From contig NZ_JAFBBQ010000001.1 in NCBI RefSeq assembly GCF_016907255.1, forward strand, positions 1,302,001 to 1,366,000: a DNA stretch of 64,000 nucleotides, read 5' to 3'. This document shows positions 43,263 to 51,675 of the stretch, piece after piece. Source of the stretch: Microbacterium keratanolyticum (GTDB lineage: Bacteria; Actinomycetota; Actinomycetes; Actinomycetales; Microbacteriaceae). The notes under the pieces are model-generated. The model was not told where the DNA came from. It made no database searches and saw only the letters and a program-made list of their open reading frames with translations. Position 1 is the first letter of the stretch; every line of letters begins with the position of its first letter. A program made the position numbers and the translations under genes.

Positions 43263-43334
43263 TTCGGAGGAGAACTCCCGCAACGGAGGACGATCTCACG
43301 CCGAATCGCCTCCGATCAGGGAGAACTCCTCCCA
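43263..43334. repeat. Palindromic repeat, copy B (upstream flank of tmm)
   Basis: 72-nt element homologous to copy A. Outer arms GGAGGAG / CTCCTCC, middle arms CTCCC / GGGAG, inner arms CGGAGGACGAT / ATCGCCTCCG with one bulged A. Relative to copy A the inner stem changes on both sides (GGAT/ATCC becomes CGAT/ATCG), so pairing is conserved despite substitution. It lies 74 bp beyond the stop of the lipoprotein gene at 43408. Confidence 0.8.
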
Positions 43335-43351
43335 GGCGGGCGCCGGGGGAT

Positions 43352-43395
43352 GGGCGCGGCAGGGCGCGGCAGGGCGCGGCGGGCGCGGCGCGGCG
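43352..43395. repeat. Short GC-rich tandem repeat
   Basis: About three and a half copies of the decamer GGGCGCGGCA, degrading into GGCGCGGCGCGGCGG, just before the stop of the lipoprotein gene on the minus strand. Confidence 0.7.
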
Positions 43396-43407
43396 GAGGT
43401 CGTGTAG

Positions 43408-43941
43408 TCAGCCGTGCGCGGTGCAGGCCGCGGCCGTGGCGCCACCGACCTGATTGCCATGCATCTCTGCGGCCGCGGCGCAGTTCAGGTCGCCGCCGAT
43501 CCTGTTCTCGACGAGCGTCGCGTGGCGGCCGTCGGCCAGGCTGAGGCTTCCGCCGATCGTCGACAGCTTCACCACCGTGCCCGGTGCGTTGACGTCGAGG
43601 TCGGCGTCGAACAGGGCTTCGGTGATGACGATCTGCTCATCGGCCGCAATCGACACCGAGCCGGAGTACGCGCCGCCGATGATCTTCACGACCTGATAAC
43701 CACTGAACACGAGGTCGCCACTCGCGTTCACGTTCTCCAGCACACACACCTGCGCGTTGCCCTCGGGCTTGTCGGCGCAGAGCGCGTTCGCGGCATCCTG
43801 CGCCGCCTGCGACGGCGACTCGACCGGGGTGGCTTCTGCGGGGGCATCCGTTCCGGGCTCGACCGGAGCCACCGCCGGCGCGCATGCCGTCAGGGCGAAC
43901 CCGAGGATCGTCACGAGCAGAAGCGGAGCGGTGCGGCGCAT
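43408..43941 (-). CDS. Hypothetical secreted lipoprotein
   Basis: 177 residues: signal peptide MRRTAPLLLVTILGFALTAC with lipobox LTAC at 17-20, a Pro/Ala/Glu linker (about 21-50), and a repetitive C-terminal half (VSIAADEQIVITEALFDADL, then VVKLSTIGGSLSLADGRHAT) that looks like a short beta-helix or beta-solenoid. Four Cys in the mature part could pair. No family recognised. ATG 43941; the frame is open upstream but the signal peptide fixes the start. Confidence 0.7.
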   Translation of the reverse strand: MRRTAPLLLVTILGFALTACAPAVAPVEPGTDAPAEATPVESPSQAAQDAANALCADKPEGNAQVCVLENVNASGDLVFSGYQVVKIIGGAYSGSVSIAADEQIVITEALFDADLDVNAPGTVVKLSTIGGSLSLADGRHATLVENRIGGDLNCAAAAEMHGNQVGGATAAACTAHG

Positions 43942-43994
43942 CTCTCCAGCCTCATCGGCGCGGGCGCAGGAGTCAAATGGACGTCGGATGCCAC

Positions 43995-44876
43995 TCAGTC
44001 GGCGCCGAGGGCGATCGGAACGCGCACGAGGTTGCCCCACTCGGCCCAGGAGCCGTCGTAGTTGCGCACGTTCTGGAAGCCGAGAAGGTGCGTGAGCACG
44101 AACCACGTGTGCGCAGATCGTTCACCGATGCGGCAGTACACGATGACATCGTCGTCCTGAGCGATCTCGCGCTGGTCACGGTAGAGGGCGTCGAGCTCGG
44201 CACGGGGACGGAATCGACCGTCGGGGCGCGCCGCCGTCGCCCACGGCACGTTGACCGCACCCGGAATATGGCCGCCGCGCAGGGTTCCCTCCAGCGGGTG
44301 GTCGGGGATGAAGGTCGTCTCTCCGGAGAACTCAGCGGGAGTGCGGACGTCGATCAACGGACGGTCGCCGTGCCGCAGCACATCGCTCGCGAAGGCGCGG
44401 ATGGTGTGATCGTCGCGATCCGGCGCCACATAGTCACTGGGCGTCGGCGTCGGCGGGACCTCGCGCGTCAGCTCACGACCCTCGGCGGCCCAGTGGTCGC
44501 GTCCGCCGTCGAGCAGGCGCACGTCACGCAGCCCGTAGAGAGTGAACACCCACAGTGCATAAGCAGCCCACCAGTTGTTGCGGTCACCGTAGAGGACGAT
44601 CGTGCTGTCCGGAGTGATCCCGAGGCGCCGCGCGAGCGCGGTGAAGGCATCAGGACCGATGAAGTCGCGGGTCACGGGGTCATTCAAGTCGGTGTGCCAG
44701 TCGATCTTGTGCGCACCGCGGATGTGTCCGGTCGCGTAGAGCAGCACGTCCTCGTTCGACTCGAGCAGCACGAGCGCCGGGTCGTCGCGGTGAGCGTCGA
44801 TCCACTCCTGCGTCACGAGACGCTCGGGGTGCGCGTAGGCCTGCAGGTCGGTGGCGGGGTCGTAGGGCAGCGTCAT
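43995..44876 (-). CDS. Thiosulfate/3-mercaptopyruvate sulfurtransferase (two-domain rhodanese)
   Basis: 293 residues in two rhodanese domains. The inactive N-terminal domain spans about 20-150 ([17 protein letters not shown] near 52), and the catalytic C-terminal domain about 165-290 has the persulfide loop CRIGERS near 253 and [13 protein letters not shown] near 207. CRxGxRx is typical of thiosulfate sulfurtransferases rather than mercaptopyruvate (CGxGxT) enzymes. AAAGGA precedes ATG. Transfers sulfane sulfur to cyanide or thiols. It is divergent from the MoxR operon. Confidence 0.9.
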   Translation of the reverse strand: MTLPYDPATDLQAYAHPERLVTQEWIDAHRDDPALVLLESNEDVLLYATGHIRGAHKIDWHTDLNDPVTRDFIGPDAFTALARRLGITPDSTIVLYGDRNNWWAAYALWVFTLYGLRDVRLLDGGRDHWAAEGRELTREVPPTPTPSDYVAPDRDDHTIRAFASDVLRHGDRPLIDVRTPAEFSGETTFIPDHPLEGTLRGGHIPGAVNVPWATAARPDGRFRPRAELDALYRDQREIAQDDDVIVYCRIGERSAHTWFVLTHLLGFQNVRNYDGSWAEWGNLVRVPIALGAD

Positions 44877-45046
44877 GGCGATCCTTTCCGAGAACTTGAT
44901 TAGCCTACCAATAGTTCGTGCACTAATAGCGTGGGATGTGGGGATGCGCTCCCCGGAGCTGTGAGCGGCGGCGGGGTCGTGCGGGCGCGGGCGTTACGCT
45001 GTTGCCGGGGGCGCGGCAGCATCCCCGACGCACGCGAGGAGATGTC
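44877..45046. promoter_or_regulatory. Divergent promoter region of rhodanese and MoxR operons
   Basis: 170 bp. On the rhodanese side are two partial direct repeats CTATTAGTG and CTATTGGTA with TAGGCTAAT (minus strand, about 44899-44930), which may hold a -10 box and an operator. The MoxR side ends in CGAGGAGATGTC, the ribosome binding site. Confidence 0.4.
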
Positions 45047-46231
45047 ATGACAGAGTCCGAACCTGCCTTCCCCCACGCCGCCCCGGCGCCGCCTCCGCCG
45101 CCTGCCCCCGCACCGCCGTCCGCTCCCCCCGCACCGACGTCCGCGTCGCTCATCGAGAGCGTGCCCTCCGCGGCGAGCGCCCCTCCTGCCGCTCCGGCCA
45201 GTCCGACACCTCCCGCTCCTGTCCTCGCCGCGGCGTCACAGCCCGAGACGCCCAACGCTGCAGAACTCTCCCGTGCAACGGCGATCCTGAAGACCATCTC
45301 TGACTCGTACTCGGCCAAGATGGTCGGCCAGGAGCGTCTGCGGGCGAGCCTGCTGATCAGCCTGATGGCGAACGGCCACATCCTGCTGGAGAGCGTCCCA
45401 GGTCTCGCGAAGACGACGGCCGCGAGCACGCTCGCCGACACGGTGACGGCCGACTTCAAGCGCATCCAGTGCACGCCTGACCTGCTGCCGAGCGACATCA
45501 CCGGCACGCAGATCTACGAGGCGTCGACCGGCACGTTCCGTACGATTCTGGGCCCGGTGCACGCCAACTTCGTGCTGCTCGATGAGATCAACCGCTCCAG
45601 CGCGAAGACGCAGAGTGCGATGCTCGAGGCGATGCAGGAGCGCCAGACGACGATCGGCGGCGAGATCCACAAGGTGCCGCGTCCGTTCCTCGTGATCGCG
45701 ACGCAGAACCCGATCGAGCAGGAGGGCACGTACGAGCTGCCCGAAGCGCAGATGGACCGCTTCCTGCTGAAGGAGATCGTCGACTATCCGAGCCCCGCAG
45801 AGGAGCTGGAGATCCTGGATCGCCTGGATTCCGGTGCCCTCGACCCCGAGAACCATGTGCACACCGCGGTGACGCTCGCCGACGTTGAGCTGCTGCAGGA
45901 TGTCACGCGACGCGTCTACGTCGATCCGGCGCTGCGCAACTACATCGTGTCGCTCATCTATGTCACGCGGAACCCGGTGCCCTACATCGGCGAGAAGCTC
46001 GGCGGGTACATCAAGTACGGAGCGAGCCCGCGCGGCACGATCGCGTTCCTGCAGGCAGCTCGCGCGCTGGCGCTGCTGCAGGGCCGCACGCACGTCCTCC
46101 CCGAGGATGTGCGTGAGCTGCGTCACCTCGTTCTGCGTCACCGCGTGCTCGTCACCTTCGAGGCGGAGGCCGATGGCGTGCGCAGCGAAGACATCATCGA
46201 TGCCGTCTTCGCCGCGGTGCCGACCCCCTGA
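45047..46231 (+). CDS. MoxR-family AAA+ ATPase
   Basis: 394 residues. The first ~75 residues are Pro/Ala-rich and disordered, unusual for MoxR proteins. The AAA+ core follows: Walker A SVPGLAKTTAAST near 119, Walker B VLLDEINRSSAKTQSAMLEA near 177, sensor region QNPIEQEGTYELPEAQMDRF near 219, lid domain at about 290-390. MoxR ATPases act as chaperones that assemble or activate partners with von Willebrand A domains, here encoded downstream. ATG 45047 with GAGGAG 5 nt upstream. Confidence 0.9.
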   Translation: MTESEPAFPHAAPAPPPPPAPAPPSAPPAPTSASLIESVPSAASAPPAAPASPTPPAPVLAAASQPETPNAAELSRATAILKTISDSYSAKMVGQERLRASLLISLMANGHILLESVPGLAKTTAASTLADTVTADFKRIQCTPDLLPSDITGTQIYEASTGTFRTILGPVHANFVLLDEINRSSAKTQSAMLEAMQERQTTIGGEIHKVPRPFLVIATQNPIEQEGTYELPEAQMDRFLLKEIVDYPSPAEELEILDRLDSGALDPENHVHTAVTLADVELLQDVTRRVYVDPALRNYIVSLIYVTRNPVPYIGEKLGGYIKYGASPRGTIAFLQAARALALLQGRTHVLPEDVRELRHLVLRHRVLVTFEAEADGVRSEDIIDAVFAAVPTP

Positions 46232-46237
46232 GCAACC

Positions 46238-47125
46238 ATGTCGAGTCTGCTGACCCCGGTGAAGAGCAAGCTCTTCATCGCCTCGTCGCGTAAGTCGACG
46301 CATGCGCTGGATGGCGCCTACGCGTCGCTGCTGCGCGGGCGCAGCCTCGACTTCGAAGACCTGCGCGCCTACGAGTACGGCGATCAGGTCCGCGACATCG
46401 ACTGGCGGGCGACGGCTCGTCTCGGTTCGCCGATGATCAAGCGCTCCCGGGCAACGCGGATGCACACGGTGCTGTTCGCGGTCGACACGGGCCTCGGGAT
46501 GCGTGGGTTGGCGCGGGATGAACGGCCGAAGAAGGATCTCGCGATCTTGACGATCGGCGCACTCGGGATGCTGTCACTGCGGCACGGCGACGACTTCACG
46601 CTCGTGCACGGCGATGCCGCGCGCGTGCAGCGCACGGAGATCGGTCGCAGTGAGGCCGCGCTGGAGCACACGCTTCGCCGCATCGATGGCGCACTCACGA
46701 ATCCCGCGCCGAGCGATCGCGACGCACTGCTGGGCTTCATCGCGCGCACGATCTCCCGCCGCATGATCGTGGTGATCGTGACCGACGGCACCCCGCTGAC
46801 AGCCGAGGCCGAGCGGTTGACCCGCCGTCTACGCGTGCAGCACGACGTGCTCTGGATCACCCTCGACGACGCCGATCCGGTTCTCGACCGTACAAGTCGT
46901 CATGGTCGCCTCGATGCGCAGAGCGCCTGGGCGGTGCCATCCTTCCTGCACGGTGATCACAGCGTCGTCGGTGAGCTCACGGCACGCGATGCCGAGGTGG
47001 CGGCGCGCCGCGACGCCCTTCTCGACCGGCTCGAGATCTCGCACACCGTGCTCCGCTCGCAGGACACGGCGGTCAGCGATCTGCTGCACCTGCTGAACAG
47101 GAGGCGTCATGTCGGGCGCCGATGA
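46238..47125 (+). CDS. DUF58 domain protein
   Basis: 295 residues. The DUF58 core YEYGDQVRDIDWRATARLGSP near residue 46 is clear, followed by a von Willebrand A-like fold (LFAVDTGLGMRGLA near 79; VVIVTDGTPL near 180) with incomplete MIDAS residues. DUF58 proteins are regular partners of MoxR ATPases. It begins 6 bp after moxR and overlaps the next gene by 17 bp. Cytoplasmic by lack of helices. Confidence 0.88.
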   Translation: MSSLLTPVKSKLFIASSRKSTHALDGAYASLLRGRSLDFEDLRAYEYGDQVRDIDWRATARLGSPMIKRSRATRMHTVLFAVDTGLGMRGLARDERPKKDLAILTIGALGMLSLRHGDDFTLVHGDAARVQRTEIGRSEAALEHTLRRIDGALTNPAPSDRDALLGFIARTISRRMIVVIVTDGTPLTAEAERLTRRLRVQHDVLWITLDDADPVLDRTSRHGRLDAQSAWAVPSFLHGDHSVVGELTARDAEVAARRDALLDRLEISHTVLRSQDTAVSDLLHLLNRRRHVGRR

Positions 47126-47594
47126 ACTGTACCCGCCGGGGCAGTACGGGTGGGGATGGATGCTGCTCGCCTTCGGCGTGCTGGCGCTTCTGATCCTGGT
47201 CGCGTGGCTCGTGCTGCTGCTCACCCGCGAGAAGCGCGAACGTTCGACAGAGACCGTCGATCCTCCGATGTCGCTCGCCGAGGTGCGTCTCGCCCTGCGG
47301 GAAGAGAACATGCGCAGCATCCAGCAGATCGAAGACGACTATCGGTCGGGCGCGATCGACGCGCGCCGTGCGCATCTGGAGTACAGCCGGGTGGTGCGGC
47401 GCTTCGTGAACGAGTACAGCGGCTTGGAGGCCCCGGTGCTCGCACTGGATGATCTCGTCCGCCTCGGGGTGCACCCGAGCCTGGTCGAGGCGATGCAGCG
47501 CAGTTACTATCCGAGCATCTTCCGCAGGGCCGAGCCCTTGGATCCGTTCGTCGGCGCGGCCGCTGCACGTCAGGTGGTGCAGTCATGGCACTGA
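47109..47594 (+). CDS. Single-pass membrane protein of the MoxR/VWA operon (DUF4381-like)
   Basis: 161 residues: one transmembrane helix at about 15-37 (GWMLLAFGVLALLILVAWLV), then a helical cytoplasmic part. The layout and position between DUF58 and VWA genes match the DUF4381 proteins of such operons, though similarity by eye is weak. Overlaps both neighbours (17 and 10 bp). Confidence 0.72.
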   Translation: MSGADELYPPGQYGWGWMLLAFGVLALLILVAWLVLLLTREKRERSTETVDPPMSLAEVRLALREENMRSIQQIEDDYRSGAIDARRAHLEYSRVVRRFVNEYSGLEAPVLALDDLVRLGVHPSLVEAMQRSYYPSIFRRAEPLDPFVGAAAARQVVQSWH

Positions 47595-48577
47595 CGTTGG
47601 CGATGCCGTGGATGCTGGTCGCCGTCGGCATCCTGATCCTGGCCGCGATCGTCGTTGGCCTGCTGCTGGGGCTGCGTCGCGGTCCTGAGGCGCGTGGCGA
47701 CAGCGGCGCACTCGTGGCCCGTGCCGAGCGGGTGCGCGCCCTTCCCTCCTTCGCCCGCGCCGTACGCCGGCGCCGTGCCGCCCTCGTCGGCGTCATCGTG
47801 CTCGGGCTCGCGGCGTCCGCTCTGGCCGCTGTCATCGCCGCGCGTCCCGTGACGGCGCAGACGATCCAGCCCGAGAACAACAGTCGTGACGTGATGCTGT
47901 GCCTGGATGTGTCGGGATCGATGAGCGACGTCGACGTCGAGGTGCTGTCGGTGTTCGAAGAGCTCGTCGAGGGTTTCGAGGGCGAGCGGATCGGACTGAC
48001 GATCTTCAACAGCTCACCCGTGCAGGTGTTCCCCCTGACCGACGACTACGCATTCGTGCAGGCGCAGCTGCAGCGCATCCGCGAGAGCTTCGACTATCTC
48101 GAGGAGATCCCGGAGCACTGGGTCGGAACGCTCAACGGACCGGGGGCCTCCCTCATCGGCGATGGCCTCGCCTCGTGCGCGATGCGCTTCGATCATGTCG
48201 ACGAAGAGCGGGCGCGCTCGATCATCCTGGCGACGGACAACGAGCTCAACGGCGAATCGGTCATCACACTCGATGAGGCGGCGGCGTTCACGGCCAGCCG
48301 GGGCATCCGCCTCTACACGATCAACCCGGTCGACGGCATCGCCGAAGCCGAGAGCACCGCCCTCAGCGACGCCGCAGCGATGACCGGCGGCATCGGCTTC
48401 GGGCTGCGTGACGCGACGACGGTCGACGAGATCATCGACGAGGTGCAGAAGCAGGAGGCGTCGACGCTGCGCGGGGAGGCGACCGTCATCCAGATCGACA
48501 CCCCTCAGCTCTGGATCGTGGCGCTCATGATCGTCGTGCTCGGTTTCCTCCTGGTGCTGTGGAGGGTGCGACTGTGA
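47585..48577 (+). CDS. VWA domain membrane protein (BatA-like)
   Basis: 330 residues. Transmembrane helices at about 8-28, 58-80 and 305-325 bracket a von Willebrand A domain with MIDAS motif LDVSGSMSDV (DxSxS) near 104 and a conserved ATDNELNGE near 217. Likely metal-dependent adhesion module operating with MoxR and DUF58, on the outer face of the membrane by the helix pattern. Overlaps the next VWA gene by four bases at its true start. Confidence 0.87.
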   Translation: MALTLAMPWMLVAVGILILAAIVVGLLLGLRRGPEARGDSGALVARAERVRALPSFARAVRRRRAALVGVIVLGLAASALAAVIAARPVTAQTIQPENNSRDVMLCLDVSGSMSDVDVEVLSVFEELVEGFEGERIGLTIFNSSPVQVFPLTDDYAFVQAQLQRIRESFDYLEEIPEHWVGTLNGPGASLIGDGLASCAMRFDHVDEERARSIILATDNELNGESVITLDEAAAFTASRGIRLYTINPVDGIAEAESTALSDAAAMTGGIGFGLRDATTVDEIIDEVQKQEASTLRGEATVIQIDTPQLWIVALMIVVLGFLLVLWRVRL

Positions 48578-49581
48578 TCCTGCAACCCGTTCTCCACCCG
48601 ATCCTGCTCGCGCTGCTGCTCGTGCCCGCGCTGGGAGTGGTGGTGTGGATGCTCGTGCGCAGCCGCTCCGCGGCCGCCCGCACTCTCTGGGTCGTGCGCG
48701 TCCTGCTCGTGCTCGCCTGCGCCGCCCTGCTGCTGCGCCCCGGCATCCCCGGCGGATCGACGCTGACACTAGCGACCGACACCGATGTCGTGATCGTCGT
48801 GGACACGACCTCCAGCATCGTCGCGGAGGACTGGGGGGACGGCGAGCGCCGCCTCGACGGCGTGCGCGCCGATGTCGACGCGCTCGTCGACGCATACCCG
48901 GGCGCGCGCTTCGCGCTCATCACCTTCGACGCCTCGGCGCAGCTGCGTCTGCCTTTGACGACGGATGCGACGGCGCTCACGACCTCAATGAGCGTGCTGC
49001 AGCCCGAGGTGACGGCGCAGTCGCGCGGAAGCTCCATCGGCATCGCGCACGATCTGCTCGCAGAGACGCTCGCGGGGGCGGCGGAACTCTCTCCGGAGCG
49101 GGCTCGTCTGGTCTTCTACTTCGGCGACGGCGAGCAGACCGCGAGCGGGGAGCCCGAGTCGTTCGCGGCGAGCGCGCCATACATCGTGGGCGGGGCCGTC
49201 TTCGGCTACGGCACGAGCTCCGGTGGGCCGATGCGGCTCACGACGGGCGGCCTGGACGCGTCCCGTGAGTACATCCAGCACGACGGCGAGCGGGCTCTGT
49301 CGGTGATCGACGAGGCCGCGCTGGAGACGATCGCCGGGCAACTGGGCGTCCCGTACCAGCACCGCACAGCCGACACCCCGCCCGACTTCCCGCCCGCGCC
49401 CACCACGACGACCGCCTACGACGACGCCCGTACCGTGGGGTCGATCATCGACCTCTCGTGGGTCGTCGCTCTCGTCATCGCGGTGCTTCTCGCGTTCGAG
49501 ATCGCGCGCGCCACGATGCTCGTGACGCGCATGCGGACACTCTCGCTGCGTGCGCCCCGCAACGAGGACGGTGCCGCATGA
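48574..49581 (+). CDS. Second VWA domain membrane protein (BatB-like)
   Basis: 335 residues: two N-terminal helices (about 5-25, 35-55), a VWA domain with a Thr-variant MIDAS motif VVDTTSSIVAED near 76 (DxTxS), and a C-terminal helix near 300-320. GTG 48574 with GGAGG 10 nt upstream was chosen rather than the GTG at 48559 inside the preceding gene. Paralogue of the upstream VWA protein. Confidence 0.86.
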   Translation: MILQPVLHPILLALLLVPALGVVVWMLVRSRSAAARTLWVVRVLLVLACAALLLRPGIPGGSTLTLATDTDVVIVVDTTSSIVAEDWGDGERRLDGVRADVDALVDAYPGARFALITFDASAQLRLPLTTDATALTTSMSVLQPEVTAQSRGSSIGIAHDLLAETLAGAAELSPERARLVFYFGDGEQTASGEPESFAASAPYIVGGAVFGYGTSSGGPMRLTTGGLDASREYIQHDGERALSVIDEAALETIAGQLGVPYQHRTADTPPDFPPAPTTTTAYDDARTVGSIIDLSWVVALVIAVLLAFEIARATMLVTRMRTLSLRAPRNEDGAA

Positions 49582-50348
49582 CGCTCACGCCTCGTCGCCG
49601 CATCCGCCGCTGGATCTTCTGGTGCACTCTGCCGCTCACGCTGGCCGCGCTGGTTCTGGTGGGAAAGATCGCGAGCATGTACGCCTTCGCGCACCACTCC
49701 GTCAGCACCTACGTCACGGGCGACTATGCCGGTTCGACACAGGCCGCGCAGGGGCAGCAGTTCTGGAACTGGTTCGAGCCGCACCTGGCCCCGTTCAACG
49801 AGGGCACGGGGCTCGCCGCATCCGGAAACCTGCCGCTCGCGGAGGCGAAGTTCGAGGAGGCGCTGTCCCTGGCGAGCGGGATGGAGGTCTGCGACATCCG
49901 AGTGAACCTCGCGCTCGTGCTGGAGTGGCAGGGGGACGCAGCGACGTCCGCCCGCGAGCCGGCGCGCGCGGCGGAGTTCTACGACCGCGCGATGACCGTG
50001 ACCGTCGAGACGCCGGAAGAGTGCGGCGACCCCGAGGCGCAGGAGCAGACGAGCGACCCGCAGCGTGATCTCGCCGACACCCTCGAGCAGCTCAAGGATC
50101 GTCTGCAGGCGAAGCAGAAGCCCGAGGAGCAGCAACCTCCACCCGGACAGCCTCAGCAGCCCGACGATCAGCAGACTCCCCCGTCTCCCCTGCCCGACCA
50201 GCAGAAACTCGACGACCTGCAGGAGAAGCTCGAGGACGGCGCGCGCGAGCGCGAGGAGATGCAGCAGGGCGGACCCGGCGACCAGCCCGGCGGATCGGGC
50301 GACCAGCCCGGTGACGGCGGATCGAACGGGACGGACAAGCCATGGTGA
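49578..50348 (+). CDS. Membrane-anchored TPR-like protein with disordered tail
   Basis: 256 residues: one N-terminal helix (about 13-35, IFWCTLPLTLAALVLVGKI), a helical-repeat segment (about 55-150; SGNLPLAEAKFEEALSLASG is TPR-like), and a C-terminal disordered Gln/Pro/Gly-rich tail of about 90 residues. The order VWA-VWA-TPR is the batABC layout of other bacteria. Overlaps its upstream neighbour by four bases. Confidence 0.75.
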   Translation: MTLTPRRRIRRWIFWCTLPLTLAALVLVGKIASMYAFAHHSVSTYVTGDYAGSTQAAQGQQFWNWFEPHLAPFNEGTGLAASGNLPLAEAKFEEALSLASGMEVCDIRVNLALVLEWQGDAATSAREPARAAEFYDRAMTVTVETPEECGDPEAQEQTSDPQRDLADTLEQLKDRLQAKQKPEEQQPPPGQPQQPDDQQTPPSPLPDQQKLDDLQEKLEDGAREREEMQQGGPGDQPGGSGDQPGDGGSNGTDKPW

Positions 50349-51436
50349 CCGACCGACCACTCACCGAGGGCGGAGCGCGATACGTGTCGAACTCCGAGGG
50401 CGCACCTCCCCTGCCCCCTCCCGGCGGGTACCGCGCAGCACAGCGACGCGGCACGGATGATCCGCAGGTCGCGGATCATCGCGCCGCCGCGGGTCCGCGC
50501 CGCACGAACGCAATCGGCTGGGTCTCCCTCTGTGCCGCCATCCTGTTCGCGTTCATCTTGCTCGTGCTGCTCGGCATCGGCCTCACCGACGTCATCTACG
50601 GCCCCACGATTCTCGCCCTGCAGCTCGCCCTCATCGGAGCGGTGGTCACCGCGCTCATCACCGCGCGCGGGCGATTGCTCGGCATCATCGCCCTTGCCGT
50701 GGTGCTGCTCTTCAACGTGGCCACGGTCGGCGGTCTCGCGGCGCTGCGCACCTCGGCGACCGGCGCCTATGACGGCGGCAAGACCGACGAGCAGCGTCTC
50801 TGGGAGGCGTATCCGGGCATCAAGGATCGCGACCCACGCAGCATCCTGAACTCCCCCTCTCTGGAGGACGTGCGCGCGCTCTCGGAGGACGTGCTCGCCG
50901 AGGTGCGCGCACGCCTGACCGCCGAGTACGGATTCGAATGGGTGCAGGTCACCGATGAGGTCCTGCGCCCCGAGCGCAACGGCTACGGCGGGGAGTCGAT
51001 GCTCGTGCAGTACACATCACCGCAGTGGATGACCACGACTCCGGTCACCGGCTACGAGCACAAGCGTGCGGTCATGACGACGGTCAGCGAGGTGCTGCTG
51101 GAGCAGGGCTTCTGGGAGATGTTCGCCTTCAACGAGCCGACCTCGGGCATCTCGCCGGACGTCATCGAGAAGATGTACGGGGCAGCCGACCCGCGCGAGC
51201 AGGTCGTGTGGGAGTGGTACTCGGACAACTATCCCGATCCGACCCGCTTCTATGCCGACATCACGGACCTCGCCAACGACCGCACGGGTGACTACCGCGC
51301 CGCGCGCGAAGCGCAGTCCGCGCGCACCGGTGAACCGCTCGAGGGCCTGAGCCTCACCGTGCTGGCCGACGAACTGCTCAGCGTCGAGAAGCGCGACGCG
51401 TTCGAAAGCGCCCTGGGGGCATACGACGGCGGCTGA
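50342..51436 (+). CDS. Hypothetical membrane protein ending the MoxR operon
   Basis: 364 residues: disordered N-terminus (to about 55), three hydrophobic helices at about 58-80, 84-105 and 108-128, and a soluble C-terminal domain of 230 residues with no recognised family (contains WVQVTDEVLRPERNGYGGES near 200). Overlaps the TPR gene by 7 bp. May be a peripheral component of the MoxR system. Confidence 0.7.
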   Translation: MVTDRPLTEGGARYVSNSEGAPPLPPPGGYRAAQRRGTDDPQVADHRAAAGPRRTNAIGWVSLCAAILFAFILLVLLGIGLTDVIYGPTILALQLALIGAVVTALITARGRLLGIIALAVVLLFNVATVGGLAALRTSATGAYDGGKTDEQRLWEAYPGIKDRDPRSILNSPSLEDVRALSEDVLAEVRARLTAEYGFEWVQVTDEVLRPERNGYGGESMLVQYTSPQWMTTTPVTGYEHKRAVMTTVSEVLLEQGFWEMFAFNEPTSGISPDVIEKMYGAADPREQVVWEWYSDNYPDPTRFYADITDLANDRTGDYRAAREAQSARTGEPLEGLSLTVLADELLSVEKRDAFESALGAYDGG

Positions 51437-51448
51437 GACGCCGCAGGT

Positions 51449-51637
51449 TCAGCGGCGCCGCGCCATCAGTCGGTAGGTGACGAATGCGGCGATCGCCGCG
51501 AGCACGAGCGACACGAGCACGCGGACGACGCCGTGCACCCCGGTGGCGGCCAGCACGACGCTGACCGTGACGAGCACGACGAAGAGAGCGACGAATGCGG
51601 CACCTCGTGCGCGCTTCCCTCGGCTCTTGTCGACCAC
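51449..51637 (-). CDS. Small two-helix membrane protein, candidate bacteriocin immunity peptide
   Basis: 62 residues: basic start MVDKSRGKRARG, helix 1 (about 13-31, AAFVALFVVLVTVSVVLAA), helix 2 (about 37-57, VVRVLVSLVLAAIAAFVTY), basic end MARRR. It is clearly similar to the 76-residue protein encoded immediately upstream (51676-51906): shared AAxxALF, VSxxLA, R-x-x-LSxxxA and the RR terminus. Last gene of the leaderless-bacteriocin-like operon, where small basic membrane proteins often confer self-immunity. Function is inferred. Confidence 0.65.
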   Translation of the reverse strand: MVDKSRGKRARGAAFVALFVVLVTVSVVLAATGVHGVVRVLVSLVLAAIAAFVTYRLMARRR

Positions 51638-51675
51638 GCACCCATCGTATTTCGTCGCGGATGCCTCCCCCGCGC

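Larger units (their letters stand above)
43075..43407. other. 333-bp intergenic region upstream of tmm
   Basis: No convincing gene. Reading from tmm outward it holds a possible N-terminal extension of tmm (to ATG 43101), an AT-richer stretch around 43090-43120 that may contain the tmm promoter, repeat copy B, and a GC-rich decamer tandem repeat. Confidence 0.6.

Noticed and set aside
41551..43334. Repeats A and B as a CRISPR array
   Set aside because: There are only two copies 1.7 kb apart with a gene between, and no cas gene.
43352..43395. GC-rich decamer tract as a G-quadruplex regulatory element
   Set aside because: G-runs of three are separated by GC-rich spacers, but there is no supporting context; treated as a simple tandem repeat.
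40042..43407. A 1121-codon open frame on the plus strand
   Set aside because: It is antisense to purA and tmm, both with full catalytic motifs; long antisense frames are normal in high-GC DNA.
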